Source of the DNA: Verrucomicrobiales bacterium
GTDB taxonomy: Bacteria > Verrucomicrobiota > Verrucomicrobiia > Verrucomicrobiales > V1-33
Reading direction: 5' to 3'
Length of the DNA stretch: 33,930 nt
Assembly (NCBI GenBank): GCA_947462995.1
Contig: CANHUG010000006.1
Location: forward strand, 1 to 33,930
Shown piece by piece: positions 9,817 to 19,058 of the stretch. The first letter of the stretch is position 1, and each line of letters opens with the position of its first letter. A model generated the notes under the pieces. That model ran no database searches. It was not told where the DNA came from and saw only the letters and a program-made list of their open reading frames with translations. A program made the position numbers and the translations under genes.

Positions 9817-11403
9817 ATGGGCATGTCTGCTGAAGCGCCGCCTTTGCCTGTGAGTTCGTCCGGAGGAGTCCGTCCGCTGAAGGATTTTGGAGACTGGATG
9901 AGTCCGATGCTGGTGAAGGAGCTGCGGATGGGGCTGAAGTCGCCGTTTTTTGTTTGGGGGCTGTTGGGGGTGCAGCTGCTGCTGGCGCTGCTGAGCCTGA
10001 TGTTTGCGGGGAAGGGAGGGGGCGAGGACATGGGGATTGTTTTCTGGTGGTGTCTGGCGGGTCCGGTGTGTCTGCTGCTACCGTTGAGGTTGTCGGCGGC
10101 GCTGCGCGAGGAAATGGGTGGGAACACGATGGATACGCTGGTGCTGACGCGGCTGAGCGGCTGGCGGATTGTGCTAGGCAAGTGGGTTGCGACGGCGGCG
10201 CTGCAGGTGCTGATGGCGCTGACGGTGCTTCCCTATCTGATTTTGCGGTATTTTGCGGGCGGGATTGATGTGGTGCAGGAGATCGCGTGGCTGGGGTTGT
10301 TCCTGCTGCTGGGGCTGACGGCGTCGGCGGTGCTGCTGGGGTTGTCGTTTCTGAAGTATTTCCTGCTGAGGGCGGCGGTGCTGCTGGCGGTGCTGCTGCC
10401 GACGTTTGTGGTGTGTGGTGGGTCGATATTCCAGATTGCGGAGCAGCGGTACGGGATTGAATCGCTGCATGACGATATCGGGACGGCTGGGGTCTGGTAC
10501 TGTGTGGTGCTGCTGGTGTGGGCGATTTTCTTTTTTCTGGATCTGGGAGCTTCGCAGCTGGCTCCTGATTCGGAGAATCGGGCGACGCCGCGGCGATTGG
10601 CGGCGATGGTGATGGTGCCGGTGGCGACGGTATTGGCTGTGTATTCGAAAGAGAATGATATCCGGGAGGCGGGTGGATTTGTTGCGGTTGGGGCGGCGCT
10701 GCTGACGGTGGTGCAGGCGATGAGCGAGCAACCTGCGCATTTGAGGCCGCTGGTGTTGCCGTTTGCGAGGCGTGGGTTTTTCGGGCGGCTGGCGGGACGA
10801 GTGCTGCTGCCGGGATGGCACACGGGTTTGATTTACGCGACGCTGTGGGTCCTTGCGGCGATGGGAGTGATGGCGGTGTATGTGGCGTACAATGGCAGTC
10901 GGAACCCTGTCAGTCTGCGGATCGAGGTACTGATGATGGCGACCGTGTGCTGTGGTGCGCTGGGGTTCTTCGTTTTCCCGATCGCGCTGGCGGGGATTTT
11001 CCGGAAGCTGGCGTCGTGGAATTTCTGGTGGTGGCTGGCGGCGACGGCGATGGGGGCGGTGGTTTCTGGGATTGTGCTGGCGCTGTGGGTGCCGTTTCCG
11101 TCGAAGGGGATGATGCTATTGTCGATGTTGTGGCCGGGAGGCGCGATTGCTGCGCCGGAGTTGGCGTCAGAGATGGGCGATGCGCAGCTCGAGAGCGATG
11201 GGTATTACCCCCGCGGGTGGTACGAGCTGAGACAGGGAATGGTGCTTGAGCTGATGACGGCGGTGCTTTCTGTGGCGCTGATTTCTGCGGTGATCTGGTG
11301 GCTGGTGGCGCTGTGGTTCGGGCGGCGGGAGTTTGGGAAGCTGCGGGCAGTGGAGCGGGAGATTGCGGCGGTTAGGGAAGGGGAAGCGCCAGTTCGGCCC
11401 TGA
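9817..11403 (+). CDS. ABC-2-type multi-pass membrane protein (permease-like)
   Basis: The 528-residue protein has about ten or more hydrophobic segments. The N-terminal part carries a typical ABC-2 permease layout: a short cytoplasmic 'SPMLVKELRMGLKSP', a first membrane helix, and then 'ALREEMGGNTMDTLVLTRL' followed by 'LGKWVATAALQ', which resembles the conserved 'E...GT...L..T.L.....GK' stretch of ABC-2 transporters. No ATPase subunit is adjacent, so the partner, if any, is encoded elsewhere. The start may be ATG 9817 or ATG 9823. It follows the photolyase gene by 29 bases, so co-transcription is possible. Its last 32 bases overlap the end of the convergent lamin-tail gene. Substrate unknown. 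Confidence 0.7.
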   Translation: MGMSAEAPPLPVSSSGGVRPLKDFGDWMSPMLVKELRMGLKSPFFVWGLLGVQLLLALLSLMFAGKGGGEDMGIVFWWCLAGPVCLLLPLRLSAALREEMGGNTMDTLVLTRLSGWRIVLGKWVATAALQVLMALTVLPYLILRYFAGGIDVVQEIAWLGLFLLLGLTASAVLLGLSFLKYFLLRAAVLLAVLLPTFVVCGGSIFQIAEQRYGIESLHDDIGTAGVWYCVVLLVWAIFFFLDLGASQLAPDSENRATPRRLAAMVMVPVATVLAVYSKENDIREAGGFVAVGAALLTVVQAMSEQPAHLRPLVLPFARRGFFGRLAGRVLLPGWHTGLIYATLWVLAAMGVMAVYVAYNGSRNPVSLRIEVLMMATVCCGALGFFVFPIALAGIFRKLASWNFWWWLAATAMGAVVSGIVLALWVPFPSKGMMLLSMLWPGGAIAAPELASEMGDAQLESDGYYPRGWYELRQGMVLELMTAVLSVALISAVIWWLVALWFGRREFGKLRAVEREIAAVREGEAPVRP

Positions 11404-14400
11404 AGAAGGCGCGGGTGCTGCTGCCGGCTGGGGGTTGGACGGTGGTGTTCTGGGAGGCGGCGGATGGGGACATGAGGCCGCCGCCGGGGACGGGTGTCCA
11501 TGGGAGGATGCCGTCGGTCCATGCGAGGCGGTAGGGGCGGCCCGGTTGGCCGTTAGCGGTGAATCCGAGACGACCGTCCGGGAGAGGCTGGAGCGAGAGG
11601 GCGAAGGTGCCGGAGGTGCGGTCGAGCGGGAGGGTGCCGCCGAGGTACTCGGTGTAATTGCTGAGACCGTCGCCGTCAGGATCGGCGGTGCGGTCATTGG
11701 TGTTAGGATTGGTGCCGTTGGAGGATTCCCAGCTATCGGGCATGCCGTCGAGGTCGGAGTCGGCGGGTGCTGGAGCTGCGGCGATGGTGGAGCTGAGGGC
11801 GCTGCGCCCGCCGCCGATGGCGGAGATCTGGAGATTACCGGCGGTGCTGAGCGTGATCCAGCCGGTGAATTCGCCATTGGTGAGCGTGATAGTGGCTGGG
11901 GTGACGGCGAGAGGTGTGGAGGTTTGCCATGGGAGGGGGAGCGAGGGGTTTGGAGATCCCCATGTGCCGTTGGCGGGGGCGATGACTTCCCAGTCGGCGA
12001 TGCTGTCTGTGTCTCCGGTGCCTTTTCGTTGTGCGGCCTGATTATTGAGGGCGGGAAGAGCGGATCCTTTCCAGATGGAGCTGACGGCGATGGATTTCTG
12101 GCCGATGACGATGGTGCCGCTGAGGAGGTCAGCGTCGGAGTGGGCCCATGTGATGAAGTCGACGGGGTTGTTAGCGGCGTCGACGATGAGGGCCCATGCC
12201 CGGCTGTTGGTGGCCCAGAGGAAGTCGCCGCCGAAGAAGACGCCGGGAAGGCTGCTGCTAGTGGTGTCGAGGACGAGGATGGTCTGTCCGGGTGTGAGGG
12301 TTGCGGGGAGACTCCACTGGACGTTGAAGTAGGACGAGATTGCCTGATTGTTGTGACAGACGAAGACGCGCCAGCCTGCGGTGCTGATGGTGCGGTTGGT
12401 GACGTTGGTGATTTCGAAGCGGTCGGGGTTGAGTTCGGAGACCTCGCTGAAGACGATGCTGGAGGATGATGCGCCGGGGGCGGATGCGCTGAGGGCGAGA
12501 GAGCCCTGTTCGGCGAGAGCCTGACGTCCTTTGGAGTCGCGTGCGGTGATGCGAACGGGGAAGGGGAATCCGGCGAATGCGGCGCTGGGTGTGTAGTCCC
12601 ATTGGAGAGACTCGGCGGGGCCGGATCCTGTGACGGTGAGTGTGAGGGTTCTGGTGTCGGTGCCGCCGGAGTTTTCTGCGGAGATCTGGAGGGGCCATGT
12701 GCCGGCTGCGCCGGTGGTGCCGGTGATGAGACCGGTGGTGGGATTGAGGCTGAGCCATGAGGGGAGGCCCTGGGCTCCGAATGCGGTCGGGCTGCGGGAG
12801 GCGGTGATCTGATAGGAAAAGGCGTCTCCAGTGATGCTGGCGGTGGTGAGCGGGCTGGTGATGGAGGGCGGGCCAGCGCTGCCGGGAGAGCCATCGGGTT
12901 GGGATGAAGCGGACCATGTGGAGCGCTGGTCCCAGTCGCGCGCGGCGGTGGCACCGGCATCAACGGTGGTGAGCGAGTGTCCGGCGGTGGCGGCGAGTGG
13001 TTCCCATGCTGGTTCGTAGCGGAACGAGAGGATGGCGGCGCGCCACGGGAGGGGGAGAGTTAGGGTGACGGTTTCGCCGCTGTTGTCGAGGGATCCGGTG
13101 AACTGGCCGGGAGCGAGGAGAGTGGCGGCGGATGGCCAGTGAGCGGCGAAGATGTCGCGATTGCGGCTGACGACGATGAAGCGGCCGGCGGCGAGCGAGG
13201 TTCCTGCAGGGAAGGTGTAGTCGATGCCGCCGGTGAAGCGGACGCCTGAGAGGTCGATGGAGGTAGCGCCGGTGTTCAGGAGTTCGACGAATTCGAAATC
13301 GCTGCCGCCTGCGGGGCGGAAGAGGAGTTCGGTGATGCGGAGCTGGTTGACGAGGGCGGTGATGGTGGCGGATGGCGCGGTGTTGGCGATGCCTGGGGTT
13401 GGCAGGGTGAAGTCGGCCCATGGGATACCGCTGTCCGGGGTGCGGCCGGTGGCGGTGTCCGGGTTCTGGCCGGTGAGGTCGATGCGGTCGATGAGCGTGC
13501 CGTTCTGGCCGGTGAGGGCGAGCCAGCCGAAGTTGGCGTCGAGACGGAAGGGGAGATCGGAGGGTTTGGCGGGATCGGCGCTGTTGCCGACGGGGCGGAG
13601 AAGAGTGTAGCCGTTAGGTGGTGCGAAGCTGAGGGCTGGGAGGGTGTGTTTGGACGGAGCGTTGATGAAGTCGTCGGTGAGCCGGAGGCCGCCCATGGGG
13701 ATGGGGCGGGCGGTGGCATTGTGGAGTTCGACGAATTCCGATGGGAGGCGGAAGTCCGGGGCTGCGAACCATTCGTTGATGCGGAGGTCGCGGGGGAGGC
13801 CGAGGAGGACTGGGGAGCTGTTAGTTTGTCCGATGGAAGGGGAGGTGAGGGCCCATGTGGCACTGTCGGGACCGGTGCGGCTGAGGCTGAAGTCGGCAGG
13901 CTGGGGGCCGAAGGGGAGGGTGTCGAGGAGGGTTGCGGCGTTGTTGTGGAAGTAGACGATTTCGCCGCCTTCATCGAGGGCGAAGCCGGTGTGGAGGCCG
14001 GGGGCGTTGAAGTCGCTGTCAGCGTAGACGATGAGGAGGGCATCCGGGGCGAGGGTGGTGCCGGCCGGGAAGGTGAATTTGGTGCGGATGGAGGGGTCGT
14101 CTGTCAGGGTGAAGCCGCTGAGGTCGACGGGTGCGGCGGAGGCGTTACGGATTTCGATGACGTCGGGGAAGGTGGTGCCGTTGGCGTGCGCGGCGGTGTT
14201 GGAGGCGAGGATTTCGTTGAGGATGGCTCCGGTGCGCGGCTGGGTGAGGGTGGAGGTGGCGGTAGGGGCGGCTGGGGTGACGGCGGGGCTGCCGATGATC
14301 GCGAGCAGGTGTGACTGGCGTGCAGTCATGAAGGTTTTGAGGACGCCGCGCATGGCGGACGGGACCCAACCGGTGAGGTGATTGTCGATGAAGGCGTGGG

Positions 14401-16465
14401 CTGGCGGCACTGGGGCGGATGCGGTATCGGCATTGAAGACAGAGCCGAGGAGGACGCGGATGGTGCTGTGGTAGAGGGCGCGGAAGCCTGGATGGCCGGT
14501 GGTGGTGGAGTTGCCGAGGAGGGGCAGGAGCGGTTTGAAGATGGAGCTTTCGGCGGTGGCGTCGTAGAGACCGCGGGCATTGGCGGCGAGAGCGCTGTCT
14601 CCCTGACCGAGGATGGTATCGAGGTCGTGGGGTACGAGATTGAGGCGTCGCCGACCGGCGTTATCGGGCGCGAAGTAGATGGCGTAGTCGTCGTCCTGGC
14701 CGTTGGAGATATTGGTTTCGTTAGACTGCAGGATGGTCATCATGGCGAACCAGCGGGCCCACTGGTTGGTTTCCGCGACGGCGTCGAGGTTGTCGAGATC
14801 GTCGTCGGTGAATGGAGCGCCGGTCCATGTGCCGGTGTCGGCGTCGTTGAGGGATTCGCCATTGAAGTAGGGAGCGGCGGCGGTCTGCCATGCGAGGAAG
14901 AAGCTGGTGAGGTCGCTCCAGTCGTTGGCGGCTGAGTTGTTTTGTTTTGACCAGCCGTCGAGGAGACCGTCGGGAGTGGAGGGAGCTGGCTGGGTGGCGC
15001 GCCAGAATTCGTCAGGGCGGCCCTTTTTGTAGAAGTTGCCGCCGGAGGCATTGGGCCACTGGCGATCGGTCATGGCGCTGTTGTTTTCCTCCATGCGGAC
15101 CCATTTGCCGTAGTCCTGAGCGCTGGTGGTGCCGCTGGTTTGTTCGACGCCGTTGCGGCGGAGTTCGACGGGCAGGACGTCGAAGGATGCGAGGCCTGCG
15201 GCGCGGAACATTTTCATGCCGAGGAACTGGAGCCACGGGTATTTGGGATTGAGATTGAAGGAGGTGATGCCGTCCCACGGGTTGTCGTTGGGGAGCGAGA
15301 TGCGGAGCGGTTTGAATTGATAGTTGCGGCTGCTGTTGCCGCGGATCCGCATGGACGACCGGTAGCGCACGGTGTGGTTGCCGGATTGGGAGGCGATCAG
15401 GGTGGCATTGAACTGGCGGTCGCTGGAAGGGTTGCCGGAGGCGGTGCTTTCGAAGGCGGCGTTTTCTGTGGCTGTCAGGATGAGGCGGTAGAACGAGTCG
15501 GTGGGGCCGGGAGCTTCGCTGTCGACGAGGAACTGGCAGTTTGCATGCTGGGCGCCGTCGGCGGGGGCTGGCCATGTTCTGGCGGCGGTTCCGTCTCCGG
15601 CCTGGATGTAGAATTCGGCGATGGATTTGTCAGGGAGGCCGGGGATGGCAGCCGTCCATGTGCCGCTGCTGTCCGAGGTCATGGGGACGGCGAGGAACGG
15701 GCCTGGTGAGGTGGTGGTGGCGTTGCGCCAGAAGAGGGTGGCGATGATGGAGGCCGGTGATTCGTCATCCAGCGCGCAGGTGATGGTGACGGACTGGCCG
15801 GGAGCGGGTATTTCCGGGCGGTGGCGGACACTGCTGACGAGAGGGGCGACGTTGTCGGCGCGGACGCTATTGACGGCACCGGGGGTGGCACCGGTGGAGG
15901 CGGTGCCGGGGAGCCAGTTCTGGCCGTTGTTGTTGGAGTGGAGTGGATTGATGAGTTCCAGCGAGGCTCCGCCGCCGCTGGCGGCGGTGACCCAGTCCCA
16001 GCCATTGAAGGTGGATTCGCGGACGCGCTGGGCCCAATCGCCCTCACTGGCGTACGTGACTTCGTCGACAGTCACAAGAGATCCGGCGGTAGTGCCCGGC
16101 ATGGAGAGCCGGATGCGTTCACCGTTGTTGGCGAGGCCGGTGCCCGGGAGCCACGGGCCGAGGATACCGGTGACGCTCCACTGGGTGGAGACGGCGGTTG
16201 GATTGGCGGCGATGACAAGATAACCGTTAGCTGGCAGGATGGTGCCGGAGGGGATGGTGTAACTGATGCCGCTGGTGAAGCTCCAGCCGCCGATGGCTGC
16301 CGGGGTGTTAGCGGTGTTGTGGAGTTCGATGAATTCGAGAGAGGTGTTTTCGGGGAATGCGGTGCCGGGGCGGTAATTGATTTCGTTGATGACGACGGCG
16401 GCGGTCGCGGTAAACGGGAGGAGCAGGCCGATGGCACAGGCCATGGCGATGGCGGGAGGATTCAT
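11372..16465 (-). CDS. Giant secreted lamin-tail-domain/CotH kinase-like protein
   Basis: The 1697-residue protein starts with a signal peptide ('AIGLLLPFTATAA') followed at once by a lamin-tail domain ('VVINEINYRPG', 'EFIELHN'). Next, about residues 320-715, comes a CotH-like domain ('MRIRGNSSRNYQFKPLRI', 'LVPHDLDTILGQGD'); CotH proteins are atypical kinases known from spore-coat and surface proteins. More lamin-tail units follow ('AILNEILASN', 'LRINEWFAAPD', 'LRITELLFRPAG', 'IVFSEVSELNPDRFEITN'), with a putative Ig-like domain ('GLPSWLSLNPTTGLITGTTG') between the last two. A calcium-binding-type segment is near the end ('DSDLDGMPDSWE', 'ADPDGDGLSNYTEYLGG'). This architecture is common in Verrucomicrobiota and Planctomycetota and is presumably extracellular. 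No sortase or PEP-CTERM tail is visible. The coding strand is C-ended, in line with the G-rich + strand. Function is not established. Confidence 0.9.
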   Translation of the reverse strand: MNPPAIAMACAIGLLLPFTATAAVVINEINYRPGTAFPENTSLEFIELHNTANTPAAIGGWSFTSGISYTIPSGTILPANGYLVIAANPTAVSTQWSVTGILGPWLPGTGLANNGERIRLSMPGTTAGSLVTVDEVTYASEGDWAQRVRESTFNGWDWVTAASGGGASLELINPLHSNNNGQNWLPGTASTGATPGAVNSVRADNVAPLVSSVRHRPEIPAPGQSVTITCALDDESPASIIATLFWRNATTTSPGPFLAVPMTSDSSGTWTAAIPGLPDKSIAEFYIQAGDGTAARTWPAPADGAQHANCQFLVDSEAPGPTDSFYRLILTATENAAFESTASGNPSSDRQFNATLIASQSGNHTVRYRSSMRIRGNSSRNYQFKPLRISLPNDNPWDGITSFNLNPKYPWLQFLGMKMFRAAGLASFDVLPVELRRNGVEQTSGTTSAQDYGKWVRMEENNSAMTDRQWPNASGGNFYKKGRPDEFWRATQPAPSTPDGLLDGWSKQNNSAANDWSDLTSFFLAWQTAAAPYFNGESLNDADTGTWTGAPFTDDDLDNLDAVAETNQWARWFAMMTILQSNETNISNGQDDDYAIYFAPDNAGRRRLNLVPHDLDTILGQGDSALAANARGLYDATAESSIFKPLLPLLGNSTTTGHPGFRALYHSTIRVLLGSVFNADTASAPVPPAHAFIDNHLTGWVPSAMRGVLKTFMTARQSHLLAIIGSPAVTPAAPTATSTLTQPRTGAILNEILASNTAAHANGTTFPDVIEIRNASAAPVDLSGFTLTDDPSIRTKFTFPAGTTLAPDALLIVYADSDFNAPGLHTGFALDEGGEIVYFHNNAATLLDTLPFGPQPADFSLSRTGPDSATWALTSPSIGQTNSSPVLLGLPRDLRINEWFAAPDFRLPSEFVELHNATARPIPMGGLRLTDDFINAPSKHTLPALSFAPPNGYTLLRPVGNSADPAKPSDLPFRLDANFGWLALTGQNGTLIDRIDLTGQNPDTATGRTPDSGIPWADFTLPTPGIANTAPSATITALVNQLRITELLFRPAGGSDFEFVELLNTGATSIDLSGVRFTGGIDYTFPAGTSLAAGRFIVVSRNRDIFAAHWPSAATLLAPGQFTGSLDNSGETVTLTLPLPWRAAILSFRYEPAWEPLAATAGHSLTTVDAGATAARDWDQRSTWSASSQPDGSPGSAGPPSITSPLTTASITGDAFSYQITASRSPTAFGAQGLPSWLSLNPTTGLITGTTGAAGTWPLQISAENSGGTDTRTLTLTVTGSGPAESLQWDYTPSAAFAGFPFPVRITARDSKGRQALAEQGSLALSASAPGASSSSIVFSEVSELNPDRFEITNVTNRTISTAGWRVFVCHNNQAISSYFNVQWSLPATLTPGQTILVLDTTSSSLPGVFFGGDFLWATNSRAWALIVDAANNPVDFITWAHSDADLLSGTIVIGQKSIAVSSIWKGSALPALNNQAAQRKGTGDTDSIADWEVIAPANGTWGSPNPSLPLPWQTSTPLAVTPATITLTNGEFTGWITLSTAGNLQISAIGGGRSALSSTIAAAPAPADSDLDGMPDSWESSNGTNPNTNDRTADPDGDGLSNYTEYLGGTLPLDRTSGTFALSLQPLPDGRLGFTANGQPGRPYRLAWTDGILPWTPVPGGGLMSPSAASQNTTVQPPAGSSTRAFFRAELALPLP

Positions 16466-16500
16466 GGGAGATGGGGGCGCAAGCGGGGGAATTCCGCAGC

Positions 16501-16529
16501 AGCGTAGCGGGCGCGCGCCCGGGGGTCAA
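16501..16529 (-). promoter_or_regulatory. Possible promoter of the lamin-tail gene with a palindrome in its spacer
   Basis: On the minus strand, TTGACC (16529-16524), a 17-base spacer and TACGCT (16506-16501) lie about 36 bases before the ATG at 16465. The spacer contains the perfect 14-base palindrome CGGGCGCGCGCCCG (16508-16521), a candidate operator or hairpin. The -10 match is weak. Confidence 0.35.
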
Positions 16530-16550
16530 TGATTCCCGAGCGGGCGGGAT

Positions 16551-17720
16551 TCAGGCTTTTCCTTTACGTTTGGGCCGGTGTTCCGCGCGGTAATGTCCGG
16601 GGGGGCGGCCGGTCTTGTTTTTGAAGACAGCGGAGAGGTATTCCACGTAGCGGAAGCCGGTACGGTCTGCGATTTCGGAAAGCGGCAGGTCGGTTTCTGC
16701 GAGGAGTTCCTTGACGCGCCGCAACTGGACGCGTGTGATTTCGTCGTGGGGGCTGCGGCCGAGGAGGCGTTTGAAGCGGGTTTCGAGAAGGCGTCGCGAG
16801 AGGGCTGCGTGTGTGACGACATCGTCCACGCAGATGCCTTCGCAGGCGTGTTCCCGGATGTAGCGGACGGCTTTGGCGACATTGAGGTCTTCGACGGCGA
16901 GGACATCGGTGCTTTGCCGCGTGGCGATTCCTGTTGGCGGGATGTGGCGCGCGGCGATTCCGGGATCGTCGCCTGCCATGAGTTTTTCGAGCACGGCGGC
17001 GGCTTCATAACCGGTGCGCCGAGCGTTGGGCATCACGCTGGACAGGGGCGGGAAGGCGAGAGAGCAGAGGAGTTCATCGTTGTCGATGCCGAGCACGGCG
17101 ACTTCGTCTGGGACATGGATAGAGAAGCGGCGGCAGGCATCGAGTACCTCGCGGCCGAGGATGTCATAACAAGTGAACACGGCGAGAGGACGCGGCTGGC
17201 TGAGGAGCCATTGGCCGAGGGCTTCGAGGCCGGCATCTTCATCGTCGCCGCGGGTGCCGGACGCGGGTTCGTAGCGAGCGAGGGTGTGGCCGGCCTCTTT
17301 GAGGGCGGATTCGTAGGCGTCGCCGCGCAGGCGGGACCAGACGAATCTCGGGTCGCCGCACCATGCGAAGTGGCGGAAGCCGCGTTCGATGAAATGATCG
17401 GTGGCCATGCGGCCGACGGCGGCCTCGTCGATTTCGAGCATGGGGAGTTCCGGCAGGAGCCTTCCGGCGCTGAGGTCGACTGCGGGGATGCCCAGTGCGG
17501 CGATGGCGCGGGCGATGGCTGGGTTTTCGATGCGGGCGATGATGCCGTCGCCCTTCCATTTTTTCAGCCAGCGTGGTGGTTGGTCGCCACGACTCTGCTC
17601 ATCGAGATACACTGACCATGGTCGGTGTTCCCGGATGTACGCTTGGATCCCTCCGAGGAGCCCGCGCGCGTAGGCGTTCGAGGTCTCGATGAGCAGTGCG
17701 ACTTTGGGGAAGGCAGGCAT
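16551..17720 (-). CDS. XylR-type transcriptional regulator (LacI-like sensor domain plus AraC DNA-binding domain)
   Basis: The 389-residue protein has a type-I periplasmic-binding-protein-like effector domain ('KVALLIETSNAYARGLLGGI', 'GDGIIARIENP', 'AVLGIDNDELLCSLAFPPLSSV') as in E. coli XylR, then a C-terminal AraC-family double helix-turn-helix from about residue 285 ('RRLLETRFKRLLGRSPHDEI', 'LSEIADRTGFRYVEYLSAVF'). Such regulators bind a sugar or sugar-derived ligand and activate catabolic genes. It is the second gene after the oxidoreductase at 17745-18893 (24-base gap), so the pair is probably one transcript. The ligand cannot be read from the sequence. No Shine-Dalgarno sequence is visible. 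Confidence 0.9.
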   Translation of the reverse strand: MPAFPKVALLIETSNAYARGLLGGIQAYIREHRPWSVYLDEQSRGDQPPRWLKKWKGDGIIARIENPAIARAIAALGIPAVDLSAGRLLPELPMLEIDEAAVGRMATDHFIERGFRHFAWCGDPRFVWSRLRGDAYESALKEAGHTLARYEPASGTRGDDEDAGLEALGQWLLSQPRPLAVFTCYDILGREVLDACRRFSIHVPDEVAVLGIDNDELLCSLAFPPLSSVMPNARRTGYEAAAVLEKLMAGDDPGIAARHIPPTGIATRQSTDVLAVEDLNVAKAVRYIREHACEGICVDDVVTHAALSRRLLETRFKRLLGRSPHDEITRVQLRRVKELLAETDLPLSEIADRTGFRYVEYLSAVFKNKTGRPPGHYRAEHRPKRKGKA

Positions 17721-17744
17721 CTGGAGGCGCGCCGCCCTGAGCTG

Positions 17745-18893
17745 TCAGGATGACAGCGTGAAGGCCGGCAGCTTGACGATCTGGCCGCCCTTGAGTGCGG
17801 ATTCGTGGGCGCAGAGGCCGACGCAGGTCCAGTTTGCCGATTGACGGGCATTTGGGAACGGATCGCGGTCGTCGACGAGCGCGCTGATGATTTCGTGGGC
17901 GAGGTGCGGGTGGCTGCCGCCGTGGCCGGCGCCCTGGACGAAGCTGAGGTGTGATTTTTTGCCGAGATCGTAGACGCCTTTGGTGGTGAACGGCTGGATG
18001 GCTTTAGGGAGGCGCTTGGCGTAGTCCGGGGCCTTGACCTGTTTGGGGATTTTGTGTTCCGGGAGCTTGGCGCGATGCATCACGAGGGGTTCGTGTTCGA
18101 CGAGCGGCCATTCGACGGAGACTTTGTCGCCGTAGACGTCGATGCTTTCGCGGTACTGGCGAGCTGTGTCGAAGAGACTGCGGATGATGCGTGCGGAGAG
18201 GTCGCTATTGCGGAACTTGATGTGGGCGGTTTCGACGGCGAAGGGACTGCCGTAGTGCTGCTGGAGTTCTTCGCGGACGGTGCCGGATCCGAAGCAGCTG
18301 ACGTATTCAGCGTCGGCTTCGGCGAGACCGGCGACTGGGCCGACGCAGTGGGTGGCGTACCACATGGGTGGCAGACCGGGCCAGTAATTTGGCCAGCCGT
18401 CCATGTCCTGCTGGTGGGAGGCCTGGACGAACTGGAGCTTTCCGAGGATTCCTTTGTCCTTGAGTTCCTTCATGTAGAGGTACTCGCGGGCGTAGACGAC
18501 GGTTTCCGCCATCATGTATTTCAGGCCGGTCTTTTTGACGAGGTCGACGATCTGTTTGCATTCGTCGATGCTGGTCGCCATGGGAACGGTGCAGGCGACG
18601 TGTTTTCCGGCCTTGAGGGCGGCGATGGACTGCCAGCCGTGGTCCGGAATGGGAGAGTTGATGTGGACCAGATCGATGTCTGGATCCTTGAGCATTTCGG
18701 CGAAGTCTGTGTAGCGTTTTTCGATTCCAAAGGCGTCGCCGATGGCGTCGAGTTTGGCTTGGGTGCGCTGGCAGATGGCGTACATGTTCGCCTTCGGGTG
18801 GCGCAGATAAATCGGGATGAATTCGGCACCGAATCCGAGGCCGACGATGGCCACATTCACTTTCTGATAGGTTTTTTTGGCTTTGGCTGGCAT
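17745..18893 (-). CDS. Gfo/Idh/MocA-family oxidoreductase with TVP in place of the EKP motif
   Basis: NAD(P)-dependent dehydrogenase-like protein acting on sugars or inositol-like substrates. The start at 18893 (MPAKAKKTYQ) leaves 382 residues with the Rossmann motif 'VAIVGLGFGAEF' at residues 14-25; an upstream in-frame start at 19022 would run through the tfoX terminator and is rejected. Family landmarks include 'DLVHINSPIPDHGWQSI' and 'AGKHVACTVPMATS'. In this second stretch residues 102-104 are Thr-Val-Pro, where most members have Glu-Lys-Pro, so the usual catalytic-site lysine is missing. The rest of the fold looks intact ('WYATHCVGPVAGL' carries a plausible active-site His). Its partner gene downstream is a XylR-like regulator, which suggests carbohydrate catabolism. 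The substrate is unknown. Confidence 0.88.
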   Translation of the reverse strand: MPAKAKKTYQKVNVAIVGLGFGAEFIPIYLRHPKANMYAICQRTQAKLDAIGDAFGIEKRYTDFAEMLKDPDIDLVHINSPIPDHGWQSIAALKAGKHVACTVPMATSIDECKQIVDLVKKTGLKYMMAETVVYAREYLYMKELKDKGILGKLQFVQASHQQDMDGWPNYWPGLPPMWYATHCVGPVAGLAEADAEYVSCFGSGTVREELQQHYGSPFAVETAHIKFRNSDLSARIIRSLFDTARQYRESIDVYGDKVSVEWPLVEHEPLVMHRAKLPEHKIPKQVKAPDYAKRLPKAIQPFTTKGVYDLGKKSHLSFVQGAGHGGSHPHLAHEIISALVDDRDPFPNARQSANWTCVGLCAHESALKGGQIVKLPAFTLSS

Positions 18894-18991
18894 GGGAGGA
18901 CTTGGGTGAGAGGGGGAGGGAATGAGGATTTGCGCTGAATCTGGCGCTTTCTGATGAAGGAAACCAGTAATTCTTGCGCTTTTCGCATGAG

Positions 18992-19030
18992 AAAAAACAC
19001 GGGCTCCGGTGCGACGCTGCACGGGAGCCC
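18992..19030 (-). terminator. Rho-independent terminator of the tfoX-domain gene
   Basis: Read on the minus strand, GGGCTCC...GGAGCCC pairs outside and GTGC/GCAC pairs inside, separated by one G-C/C-G mismatch step. TTTTTT follows three bases later (complement of the A-run at 18992-18997). It lies about 30 bases after the stop codon and isolates tfoX from the oxidoreductase gene. Confidence 0.75.
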
Positions 19031-19058
19031 GGGGCGAATGAGGGAGATCGGGGTTGGA

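Noticed and set aside
11333..12469. 378-codon + strand ORF (Gly/Ala/Glu/Asp-rich) under the lamin-tail gene
   Set aside because: Low-complexity composition from G-rich antisense sequence; no motif or plausible start context.
11167..12963. 598-codon minus-strand ORF in another frame of the lamin-tail gene
   Set aside because: Ser/Pro/Ala-rich out-of-frame reading; the 1697-residue frame has a signal peptide and recognisable domains.
18894..19022. N-terminal extension of the oxidoreductase to 19022
   Set aside because: It would begin inside the tfoX-domain terminator, and the extra 43 residues are not conserved-looking.
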